In this document: positions 9,763-17,314 of the stretch, piece after piece
Position numbering within the stretch: the stretch's first letter is position 1
Layout: the number at the start of each line of letters is the position of its first letter
Assembly: GCA_031826515.1 (NCBI GenBank)
Contig: CP134536.1
Span: forward strand, 4,036,501-4,100,500
DNA: 64,000 nt
Source: Flavobacteriaceae bacterium HL-DH10
GTDB lineage: Bacteria > Bacteroidota > Bacteroidia > Flavobacteriales > Flavobacteriaceae
Direction of reading: 5' to 3'
Notes under the pieces: model-generated
What the model saw: the letters and a program-made list of their open reading frames with translations, nothing else
Told to the model about the DNA's origin: nothing
The model's database searches: none
Position numbers and translations under genes: made by a program

Positions 9763-10002
9763 ATGGAATGGATTAGAGATAATACAATAGCCCAATTTGT
9801 AAGGGATAGACGTAAAAAAGCAAATCTAACGCAAGTAGAATTATCAGACTTCACAGGTGTAGGCTTGCGTTTTGTACGCGAACTCGAACAAGGAAAACCA
9901 AATGTAATGACCGATAAAGTAAATCAAGTATTATTATTTTTTGGGCACACACTAACACCAACACCTATAAGCGATGAGACAAGGAGAAATCTGGGTAAAT
10001 AA
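9763..10002 (+). CDS. hipB: HipB-like helix-turn-helix antitoxin/repressor
   Basis: This 79-residue protein is an XRE-type DNA-binding domain: IAQFVRDRRKKANLTQVELSDFTGVG is followed by a recognition helix around residues 31-45. It matches the small HipB/Y4mF group that represses its own hip operon. The gene overlaps the next one by 29 bp. Three evenly spaced palindromes lie directly upstream and are its likely targets. The start ATG at 9763 immediately follows the last palindrome. It is the first gene of a three-gene toxin-antitoxin operon that appears intact even though the flanking DNA is decayed. Confidence 0.85.
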   Translation: MEWIRDNTIAQFVRDRRKKANLTQVELSDFTGVGLRFVRELEQGKPNVMTDKVNQVLLFFGHTLTPTPISDETRRNLGK

Positions 10003-10291
10003 AACCTTAGCTGGTATATTAACCGAGGACGATAATGGCTATCATTTCAAGTATGACAAAGCATACCTAGGAAATGAAAGTGCATTAGCAGTGAGTTTGA
10101 CGTTACCTTTACAAGAAGAACCGTTTAGTGCCGAACACCTATTCCCTTTCTTCGATGGTTTAATTCCAGAAGGTTGGCTATTAAACATTGCACATAAAAA
10201 TTGGAAAATAAATCCAAGAGACCGCATGGGCTTATTATTAACCATATGTAGAGATTGTATTGGCAATATTAGCATTATAGAGAAAGTATGA
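9974..10291 (+). CDS. hipS: HipS-like protein (HipA N-terminal subdomain 1 as a separate gene)
   Basis: The 105 residues correspond to the N-terminal subdomain of HipA kinases (couple_HipA type): GEIWVNKTLAGIL at the start, LTLPLQEEPF in the middle and LFPFFDGLIPEGWLL with the conserved FFDGLLPEG-type motif. In two-gene hipBA systems this segment is fused to the kinase; in HipBST systems it is a separate antitoxin, HipS. Here it overlaps hipB by 29 bp and the kinase gene by 4 bp (ATGA), so the three are translationally coupled. The antitoxin role is inferred from the HipBST precedent. Confidence 0.82.
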   Translation: MRQGEIWVNKTLAGILTEDDNGYHFKYDKAYLGNESALAVSLTLPLQEEPFSAEHLFPFFDGLIPEGWLLNIAHKNWKINPRDRMGLLLTICRDCIGNISIIEKV

Positions 10292-11259
10292 ACTACTGTT
10301 TAGCATGTCATAAAAAACTAGAAGATGGTGACATAAACTACCATCAAAAATGTCTAACAGCATTTTGGCAAGAAGACACGCCTGTACTAAAATTAGAATA
10401 TGAGATATCCCAAATCGAAGCGTTGGCAAAAGAAAACGTAGCACAACGCATCATTGTTACAGGCGTACAACCAAAATTATCATTAGGTTTTACACAAGAA
10501 AATGCTCAAAATAGGTTAACCATTGTAGGTGCATTAAATGGCAGGTATATTTTAAAACCACCATTTCATATGTATCCACAAATGCCAGAAATTGAGGCGC
10601 TATCTATGTTATTGGCAAAAGCTTGCGGTATAGCAACAGTACCCTTTTTATTAATCCCATTAAAAGATGGCGCTTTAGCCTATTTAACCAAGCGTATAGA
10701 TCGTACAGCCAATAACGAAAAGTACCCAATGGAAGATGCTTGCCAATTCACAGAGCGACTCACAGAACATAAATATCGTGGTTCATACGAGCAAATAACA
10801 AAGGGCATTATAACCTATACACAAAACCCATTACTGGATGCTGTAAAATTTTATGAGCAAGTTATTGTTTCTTTCCTTATTGGAAATAACGATATGCATT
10901 TAAAAAACTTTTCACTCATTGCAAAAGACAATAAACATTATGCTTTGGCACCAGCCTATGATATGGTAGCGGTTAAATTATTAATTCCAGAAGATCAAGA
11001 GGAATTGGCTCTAAACCTCAACGGAAAAAAGCGAAAAATTAAACGTCTAGATTTTAACGAAGCCATGGCCAAAGCACAAATACCTGCAAAAGCGATTGAA
11101 AACCTATGGAATCGTATAGAAAGAGGTATGCAACAGTGGCTAGGTTTAATAAATAATAGTTTTTTAAGTTTAGAACAAAAAGAAATATTTAAAGAGCTCA
11201 TTGAAACAAGAGCTAAACAAATAAATTTAAGTTTTATTAATAACAAGAATAATGATTAG
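10288..11259 (+). CDS. hipT: HipT-like serine/threonine kinase toxin with N-terminal zinc-knuckle-like segment
   Basis: The 323-residue kinase has the HipA C-terminal fold. The segment TGVQPKLSL near residue 55 corresponds to the Gly-rich loop, the catalytic loop is NDMHLKN with D202 and N207, and the metal-binding aspartate is D225 in APAYDMVA. D202 to D225 is 23 residues, as in E. coli HipA (D309 to D332). Characterised HipA/HipT kinases phosphorylate glutamyl- or tryptophanyl-tRNA synthetase; the target here is unknown. The first 22 residues add CLACHK and YHQKC, a C-x2-C and H-x2-C pattern that could bind zinc. It is the last gene of the operon. Confidence 0.85.
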   Translation: MNYCLACHKKLEDGDINYHQKCLTAFWQEDTPVLKLEYEISQIEALAKENVAQRIIVTGVQPKLSLGFTQENAQNRLTIVGALNGRYILKPPFHMYPQMPEIEALSMLLAKACGIATVPFLLIPLKDGALAYLTKRIDRTANNEKYPMEDACQFTERLTEHKYRGSYEQITKGIITYTQNPLLDAVKFYEQVIVSFLIGNNDMHLKNFSLIAKDNKHYALAPAYDMVAVKLLIPEDQEELALNLNGKKRKIKRLDFNEAMAKAQIPAKAIENLWNRIERGMQQWLGLINNSFLSLEQKEIFKELIETRAKQINLSFINNKNND

Positions 11260-11497
11260 AACTTTATTAACTTATTAAGACTGATGAAATAATGAGATTT
11301 TAAAAAAATTCAAATTCCAAATAATCCACTTGATCAATATAAAACATTTATTGACACTCTAGATAACCAAATCCAACTAAAACTATCCATTTTTTATTTA
11401 GAATGAACATAAATTAAGTTGCGGTGCGTAACTAGGTGCGTATTAAAAACATGATGCTTTTAACATACTATAAACATTGGGGAAAATAGTTTTTTGG

Positions 11498-11536
11498 ATA
11501 GTTCCTCTTTCTCCGCTTAGAGATTAACAAATCTCA
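11498..11536. other. Possible attachment site: tRNA 3'-end-like fragment
   Basis: The sequence around AGTTCCTCTTTCTCCGCTT looks like the T-arm and acceptor 3' half of a tRNA or tmRNA, and a strong hairpin follows immediately. No matching 5' acceptor strand or anticodon arm lies in the preceding 90 bases, so it is not a functional tRNA gene. Integrating elements often leave such 3' fragments. This is a guess supported by the nearby repeats and the toxin-antitoxin and IS remnants. The rest of 11260-11500 holds only an open stretch of about 40 codons (11290-11406) without a start codon or recognisable product. Confidence 0.3.
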
Positions 11537-11538
11537 CC

Positions 11539-11573
11539 AAAAGCCGATAAACACTATGTTTATCGGCTTTTTT
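11539..11573 (+). terminator. Strong intrinsic terminator hairpin
   Basis: A 14-15 bp perfect stem (AAAGCCGATAAACA paired with TGTTTATCGGCTTT) with a 3-base loop is followed by a T-run. It is the most stable hairpin I noticed in the window and lies directly after the tRNA-like fragment; it could terminate the hip operon about 280 bp downstream of hipT or a lost RNA gene. Confidence 0.75.
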
Positions 11574-11847
11574 AATTTTATTTAATACCAAATAAATTCA
11601 TATAATATCAAACAAAAAGTGCGGGATTCGGTGCGTAAATTTCTAATTAAAAATACGCACCGAATAAATCTTTAAACGGATCAAGATCAATTGTTGTGTT
11701 TAAGCGAGTATTGTTCTTAATCTAAAAAGGAAAAAGTTTAGATTTTTGATACCTCTAATCCTGATAGTTATTGGGAGTTGTATGGATGCTTTTATTTTAG
11801 TGATGAAAGACTCTACACAAGCATTAGTACTTCTATTTAGGATTGAC

Positions 11848-11980
11848 TTATGATTTATGGTTATAAGCTTTGAATCCTGTTTGTTCTACATCTTTGTACC
11901 AATGTGCAAATTTGGCATAAGCAGTTTGAATAGATGTAGCAGCAAATATATTTCTTATTCCTTGTATTAAACTAAATGAA
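11848..11980 (-). pseudogene. C-terminal remnant of a transposase (ISL3/ISAon1-like)
   Basis: On the minus strand about 44 codons read SFSLIQGIRNIF, then AYAKFAHWYKDVEQTGFKAYN and a stop at 11848. This resembles the segment FTKLAxWYNDVExSGFKxFN of Bacteroidota ISAon1/ISL3-type transposases. It stops early, just after that motif, and has no start. The assignment is from memory of the family pattern and needs a database search. The region 11666-11847 shows nothing else recognisable. Confidence 0.5.
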
Positions 11981-12011
11981 ATTTAGAGGATAGAAATGAG
12001 AGGTACTACAG

Positions 12012-15000
12012 TTAATTATGACCAACAATAATTTTAATAGATTGATTATTTAATCTTAGAATATAAATCCCATTCGATATATGTTTAACAAATTTAATTT
12101 TTGAAATTTTAGTATCTTCATTAAATTCTAATTCAATACTTAAAAATCTTCCATTTATATCAAATAAAGAAATATCATCATTTTTAGAAGTATTAGTTAT
12201 AAAAATCTCGTTAGAATTGTTTGAAATCGGATTAGGATATACTATAGCTTTATTTAAATTGTAATCATCAATTTTCTTATTATCATCAAAATATTTAACA
12301 CCATAGTAGAAAGCCTTTTTTCCTATTTTTTCTCCTATTATTCTACCAGGTATATCATCTAATGGTGGATGAATACCTCCCCAAATTCTTGACAAACTAC
12401 ATTGATCTGAAGCATCGCGATACGTTGCCCATTGCAATTTCACATCTACCGACGGACCTTCTTCAAATACCAAAAACTCATTCTTTTTTGCCAAAAACTC
12501 ACCCATACCTCCTGGAAAATAGGCATCACCTGTTAATAAGGTCATTACTTCGGCTGCAGCTCTTGAATAGGTGGAATGCCCAGAAACATAGCCTGCAAAT
12601 GGGGGTGTTACAAAAGTGGGACGTTGGTATGGCCACCAATTCTCTGCTAGTATCCAACCTACTCCTGCTTCATCTACTTCTGGATTATTAATATAATCAT
12701 GTCCTTTCCAAGAAAACAGCTTGATTTTACCAAGGTTTTCATTAGAATCACCCACCAATGGGTCACCTTGTTCTATCAGCTCAATATAACCTTCTTTTAA
12801 TGGGATTCCCGAAATATCAAAATTTCCCTTAGTTTGATCTGTACATTGCCCTTTTGCACACATATATCGTATGGCAGAAATAGGTCTTATATAATCATAC
12901 CATCCTTTTATACTCCATGATGATATAGCTGCATCGTGCATGGCTCCACCAAGTATAAAATAGGCTTTCACATCCCATTCTAAATTTTCTAAAATATCGC
13001 CTTCACCTTTAAATTTCTTTTGAAATAATTCGTGGTCATTTACATAATTAAGAATCGTAAACCAATGTCCTGGTGGTGTTTCTGAATCTGGACCATCTGC
13101 CCAGAATTCTGCTAGTACTCTGGTATAATCACCTCTTGGTACTATTTGTGCTTTATAGGGTGTATTTGTATATGGGTTTACATCATAACCATCTCCTATA
13201 TCCCCACCGCCTTTTTCATTATAAAAACTTTTATAATCAGAAAACTGTTGTGGAAATTGATTGGATGAAATATTACCGATAGATTTAGGAGAAACATCCC
13301 ATAGTACGCCATCTCTAGGGTCTAGATGCGAACCCCATTTTGAAACCATAGCAAATGCCCACTTATAATCATCACTTAAAATTGAAGGCGGAGTTCCTGG
13401 GTCATAATAAATATGATAATCATTTCCAGATCTATTATAAGTAGTCTTGTCAGCATCTTCAAGTGAAAAAGGATATACATTTCCCCATTCCGGACTTAAA
13501 AAACTTGGAGTAGCCCCGCCTATTACATTACCACTTTGGTCTATAAATGAATTAAAACTTAAAGGTTGCCATCTGTTAGGGTTTATCTCAACTATATTTG
13601 CTGGCTGAGACAGGTTTAATGGTGTATTTACAGGTTCGTAATAAAGATTCTCGTAATGGTTTATTTCGTTTGAACCATCATGCAAACCATAACTGATAAT
13701 TTGATTCGCTATATAATTACCCAATGCTATGGGATTACCATTTGTATAATCAGTTTCAGTCATCAACGTATCATAACCCAATTTATTCATAACAGCATCT
13801 ATGATATTTTGAGATAATACAGGATTTGGTGCTTGCTTAAAACGTTCAGATAAAAGCCTGTATGCCGCATAACTTATGGTTTGTTTTCTCGCTTCCTCTA
13901 AAATTTCTGTTGTTTCAAAACCTTTAAACTCACTTTGAAAACCATGTATGGTTTGCCCTAATAAATATGGGGTTGCCTTTTCATCATAAACCGCCCAAGC
14001 ATCATACATGGCAATACTTGTGTGCAATAAATTTCTAGCATGAACAGTAGGTCGTGCATAATCCTTTCTGATTAAAGACAATAAGGTTTCATTCCACAAT
14101 CGGGCTACTGACTGTTCTTTAATAATAACTTCTTCTTCCAATAAATTAACAGATAATTCTACCAATTCGCTTATACAAGTACCATTTGACTCCATAAGAG
14201 TAACTTTACCTGTATCGCCTGTACCCCATTGTATAATGATGGAATTCTCGCTTTGCTTATCTACAATTTCACCACCAACAACCTGCCAATCTAATGATAT
14301 TCCAGATTTCAAAGGATACGTATAAAGTTCAATACTATTTTTTTTAGCTTTTATACTACCTGTAATCTTACTTGCTTTTAAATAATTACAAACACCTGTA
14401 CTAACTACTGCATTTGGATTAAAATTACATGCGTTAGGATCTGTACAACCGTAAGGTTTTATACTAGGCTGAATATCGAGGATCTGATAACCATTACCTT
14501 CTATAGCTTTAATAGTCTTATCAGCCGGAATATTAGAATGCAATTCAACCAATCCAGATGGCCAGGTTATTTTAAGCTCTAAAATTTCGGTATCGGCACC
14601 TAAACCAAAATGCACAGGTTTTAAACTTTGAGATAAAAAGCCCTTTCCTGAATAATATCTGTGTAAAGACCCTTTCTCTGTTTTAATTGAAAGTTTCGTT
14701 CCTATCGCATCACGATTTGAAGTTGTCCCCTCTAATTTTACCTTAAGCCAATGTAATTCCTGACTGGGTTTCACGAAGTCGGTTATTTTATTTTCATAGA
14801 AATATGCCCCTGTATTATTATTGGTTACAAAAACATCCAAATCACCATCATTATCATAATCAAAAACGGCTTCAGAAACACTTATTGTAGTTTCTCCCAA
14901 CTTCACTTTTTCTGAACTATCAATAAATCTAGGATCATTATTATTTAATAAATTTTCGTAATATGTATTTTTAAAAGCACCAGAACTTCCATATTCAAAA

Positions 15001-16034
15001 CCATTTACAATAAATAAATCTTCATCTCTGTCCAAATCAAAATCTGAAAAGGTCACATCCCAAGCCCAACCTGTATTATAAATACCTAATTCCCTTCCTT
15101 TATTAACAAAAGTGTTATTTCCTCTATTCTCTAAAAGGGCATTATCTCCTATAGCTGTGATATAAAAATCAAAAAAACCATCATTATTATAATCTCCAAT
15201 CGCTATGCCCATATTATTATTAGAAAAATTTAAACCATAAGAAGCCGATTTTTCGGTAAATCCAATTCCGTTATCGTTTATAAACAAATCGTCTGTTTGT
15301 GTGGTATAATCATTAGCTACATATAAATCTAACCAACCATCATCATTAAAATCAAAAGGCATGCTCTGATAGGAAAGTTTATTGTTTACTACACCTTGAA
15401 AGATACTACTAACATTGGTAAATGTTCCGTTCGCATTATTTTTATAGAAACGATTTCCTTCACAATCTGAACCCCAATCGGAAATATAAATATCAAGATA
15501 ACCATCTTTATCAAAATCGAACCAAGTAGCTCCTGTATTAACACATGTATTATATTTTTGAAAACCAGCCGCAATAGTAACTTCTTTAAAAACTCCATTC
15601 GATTCATTATGAAACAATTGAATTTTATTTATGTGTGTCATGAACAAATCTGGGAAACCATCATTATCATAATCACCCCAAAAAGCACCATATTTAAACC
15701 CGTTTAATGCTTGAGTAATTGCTGCTGCTTCTCCAACTGGAAATAAATCAACTAGTCCTGAATTATCTGTAACATCGGTAAAAGTTCCATCATTATTATT
15801 ACGAAATAATAGGCTATGACTTTTATTTACACCTTGAATATCTTGGGCTTTTGCCACAACAAATAAATCTAAATCCCCATCTTGATCATAATCGGCAACA
15901 GATACACCATTATTTTCCTCAACAGAGCTTAATCCTGCATAGGATTCAATATGCTCAAAAGTTTGAGCGATTAAAATATTTACTTGTAAAAAACAAACCG
16001 ATACTATTAAATAAACAAAGTTATCTCTTAACAT
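12012..16034 (-). CDS. Secreted FG-GAP/ASPIC - vanadium haloperoxidase fusion with T9SS sorting domain
   Basis: This 1340-residue protein has a signal peptide (residues 1-24) and about seven FG-GAP/VCBS calcium-binding repeats of the type DYDNDGDLD (residues about 45-420). They are followed by an ASPIC/UnbV domain (about 440-520), a short GCTDPNACNFNPNA element near residue 530, and a PAP2/vanadium-dependent haloperoxidase domain from about residue 630 to 1240. The vanadate site is visible: KGWYDYIRP, SGHSTYS with His1153 as predicted acid-base residue, and SRIWGGIHPPLDD with His1222 as predicted vanadate ligand. The last 75 residues (YPNP start) are a type A T9SS sorting domain. It is the last gene on the PUL strand. 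The oxidised substrate is unknown. Confidence 0.85.
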   Translation of the reverse strand: MLRDNFVYLIVSVCFLQVNILIAQTFEHIESYAGLSSVEENNGVSVADYDQDGDLDLFVVAKAQDIQGVNKSHSLLFRNNNDGTFTDVTDNSGLVDLFPVGEAAAITQALNGFKYGAFWGDYDNDGFPDLFMTHINKIQLFHNESNGVFKEVTIAAGFQKYNTCVNTGATWFDFDKDGYLDIYISDWGSDCEGNRFYKNNANGTFTNVSSIFQGVVNNKLSYQSMPFDFNDDGWLDLYVANDYTTQTDDLFINDNGIGFTEKSASYGLNFSNNNMGIAIGDYNNDGFFDFYITAIGDNALLENRGNNTFVNKGRELGIYNTGWAWDVTFSDFDLDRDEDLFIVNGFEYGSSGAFKNTYYENLLNNNDPRFIDSSEKVKLGETTISVSEAVFDYDNDGDLDVFVTNNNTGAYFYENKITDFVKPSQELHWLKVKLEGTTSNRDAIGTKLSIKTEKGSLHRYYSGKGFLSQSLKPVHFGLGADTEILELKITWPSGLVELHSNIPADKTIKAIEGNGYQILDIQPSIKPYGCTDPNACNFNPNAVVSTGVCNYLKASKITGSIKAKKNSIELYTYPLKSGISLDWQVVGGEIVDKQSENSIIIQWGTGDTGKVTLMESNGTCISELVELSVNLLEEEVIIKEQSVARLWNETLLSLIRKDYARPTVHARNLLHTSIAMYDAWAVYDEKATPYLLGQTIHGFQSEFKGFETTEILEEARKQTISYAAYRLLSERFKQAPNPVLSQNIIDAVMNKLGYDTLMTETDYTNGNPIALGNYIANQIISYGLHDGSNEINHYENLYYEPVNTPLNLSQPANIVEINPNRWQPLSFNSFIDQSGNVIGGATPSFLSPEWGNVYPFSLEDADKTTYNRSGNDYHIYYDPGTPPSILSDDYKWAFAMVSKWGSHLDPRDGVLWDVSPKSIGNISSNQFPQQFSDYKSFYNEKGGGDIGDGYDVNPYTNTPYKAQIVPRGDYTRVLAEFWADGPDSETPPGHWFTILNYVNDHELFQKKFKGEGDILENLEWDVKAYFILGGAMHDAAISSWSIKGWYDYIRPISAIRYMCAKGQCTDQTKGNFDISGIPLKEGYIELIEQGDPLVGDSNENLGKIKLFSWKGHDYINNPEVDEAGVGWILAENWWPYQRPTFVTPPFAGYVSGHSTYSRAAAEVMTLLTGDAYFPGGMGEFLAKKNEFLVFEEGPSVDVKLQWATYRDASDQCSLSRIWGGIHPPLDDIPGRIIGEKIGKKAFYYGVKYFDDNKKIDDYNLNKAIVYPNPISNNSNEIFITNTSKNDDISLFDINGRFLSIELEFNEDTKISKIKFVKHISNGIYILRLNNQSIKIIVGHN

Positions 16035-16165
16035 GCACTTCTATTTTTAAACTCGAAATTAATCTAACATGAAACACTTTAGGAATTAAAAGTTCCTTTT
16101 TAGCTTGAAACTTAGTAGCTACGTAAACTAATATTGATTACTTATAAAAATAATTATAAATTAAT

Positions 16166-17170
16166 TTAATCCGCTGTATTTTGCATAAAATCTGGAAAAC
16201 CACTTTCAGTCCATTGTACTACTCGCGCTCGAGTGGCGCGGTTAGGGTCGGATAATTCATGACCTTTTATTTCCTTATAATCACGTGCATGATAAATCAT
16301 TAAAGTGGTTTCGCCATCTTCTGCCGTTGTAAACGAATTATGCCCTGGTCCATAGCGTTTTAATTCCTCATTGGTGTAAAAAACTGGTCCTGGCGATTTA
16401 TGCCAATTGGCTGCATCCAATACATCAGCTTTTTCATCTACCCACAACAATCCCACACAATAATTGTGGTTTGTTGCACTTGCCGAATAAGTTAAAAATA
16501 TTTTTCCATTTCTTTTTATTACAGCAGGTCCTTCATTGACATTGTATTTCATCCTTTCCCAGCTAAATTCCGGTTCGGTCAAAATGACTTCTGTTCCTGT
16601 TAAGGTAGTTGGATTCTTCATTTCAGACAGCACTAAAGCTGTACCATGATTCCCTCCCCTTACATTTTGCGCCCATATCATATATTGCTTTCCGTTGTTC
16701 TCAAAAGTGGTTGCATCCAGTGAAAAAGATTCTCTTTCTGTTTTTACCTGTCCTTCTTCTTTCCAGTCGCCTTGCATAGGGTCATCAGATGTGTTGGATA
16801 GTACCCACATTCTTATGTTCCAAGCATTTTCTGTTTCGCCAGCGGCAAAATAAATATACCATTTACCATTTATTTTGTGCAGTTCGGGTGCCCAAATATG
16901 ATGACCCATAACGCCTGTTTCATGTTTATACCAAACAACTTTTTCTTCTGCATTTTTTAAACCGTTAATGGTATTAGCTTTGCGTATAACTATTTTATCA
17001 TATTCTGGTACCGTAGCTATGAAATAATAAATTCCATCGTTTGTTTTAAAAACCCATGGATCAGCTCTTTGTTCGGCGATAGGATTATTAAATTTAATTG
17101 TTTGGGAATGGTTTTGGTATGGATATATAATGGCTATTAAAACGAAAGTAAATATTCTAAATAATTTCAT
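16166..17170 (-). CDS. GH43 glycoside hydrolase, exo-arabinanase-like (subfamily 26-like)
   Basis: The 334 residues form a five-bladed beta-propeller enzyme of family GH43 with a signal peptide (residues 1-22). The sequence RADPWVFKTNDGIYYF carries the catalytic base Asp, HIWAPELHKINGKWYIYF the conserved WAPE segment, and VNEGPAVIKRNGKIFL the likely acid Glu. The motif TVPEYDKIVIRKANTINGL resembles GH43 subfamily 26 exo-alpha-1,5-L-arabinofuranosidases. It would remove arabinose from side chains in the periplasm. A 144-bp gap separates it from the GH97 gene. The subfamily call is from memory. Confidence 0.85.
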   Translation of the reverse strand: MKLFRIFTFVLIAIIYPYQNHSQTIKFNNPIAEQRADPWVFKTNDGIYYFIATVPEYDKIVIRKANTINGLKNAEEKVVWYKHETGVMGHHIWAPELHKINGKWYIYFAAGETENAWNIRMWVLSNTSDDPMQGDWKEEGQVKTERESFSLDATTFENNGKQYMIWAQNVRGGNHGTALVLSEMKNPTTLTGTEVILTEPEFSWERMKYNVNEGPAVIKRNGKIFLTYSASATNHNYCVGLLWVDEKADVLDAANWHKSPGPVFYTNEELKRYGPGHNSFTTAEDGETTLMIYHARDYKEIKGHELSDPNRATRARVVQWTESGFPDFMQNTAD

Positions 17171-17314
17171 ATGTATTTGTTTTTTATTATAATTATATAG
17201 TTAAGAGTATTAAAATTAGATGTTTTTTAACATTGTAGTTTAGTTGGTTTGTTTGAACTTAAATCAAGTTTTTCATCTTCAAAAAAGTATTTGTTAAGCA
17301 CTTCTTTTAATAAG

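Larger units (their letters stand above)
11423..11665. repeat. Four copies of the octamer GGTGCGTA, including a 12-bp inverted repeat
   Basis: GGTGCGTA occurs at 11423-11430 and 11435-11442 (direct, 12-bp period), again at 11630-11637, and inverted at 11654-11661. The last two belong to a perfect 12-bp inverted repeat, ATTCGGTGCGTA and TACGCACCGAAT, with a 16-base loop. These G+C-rich words stand out in an A/T-rich stretch without genes and resemble recombinase or attachment-site arm repeats. No integrase gene is present in the window. Confidence 0.5.

Noticed and set aside
11498-11525. Functional tRNA gene
   Set aside because: Only a T-arm/acceptor-like 3' piece is visible; no 5' acceptor strand or anticodon arm precedes it.
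14400-14460. GCTDPNACNFNPNA element as a mobile or CRISPR-like repeat
   Set aside because: It is a common single protein motif in marine Bacteroidota secreted proteins and occurs once here.
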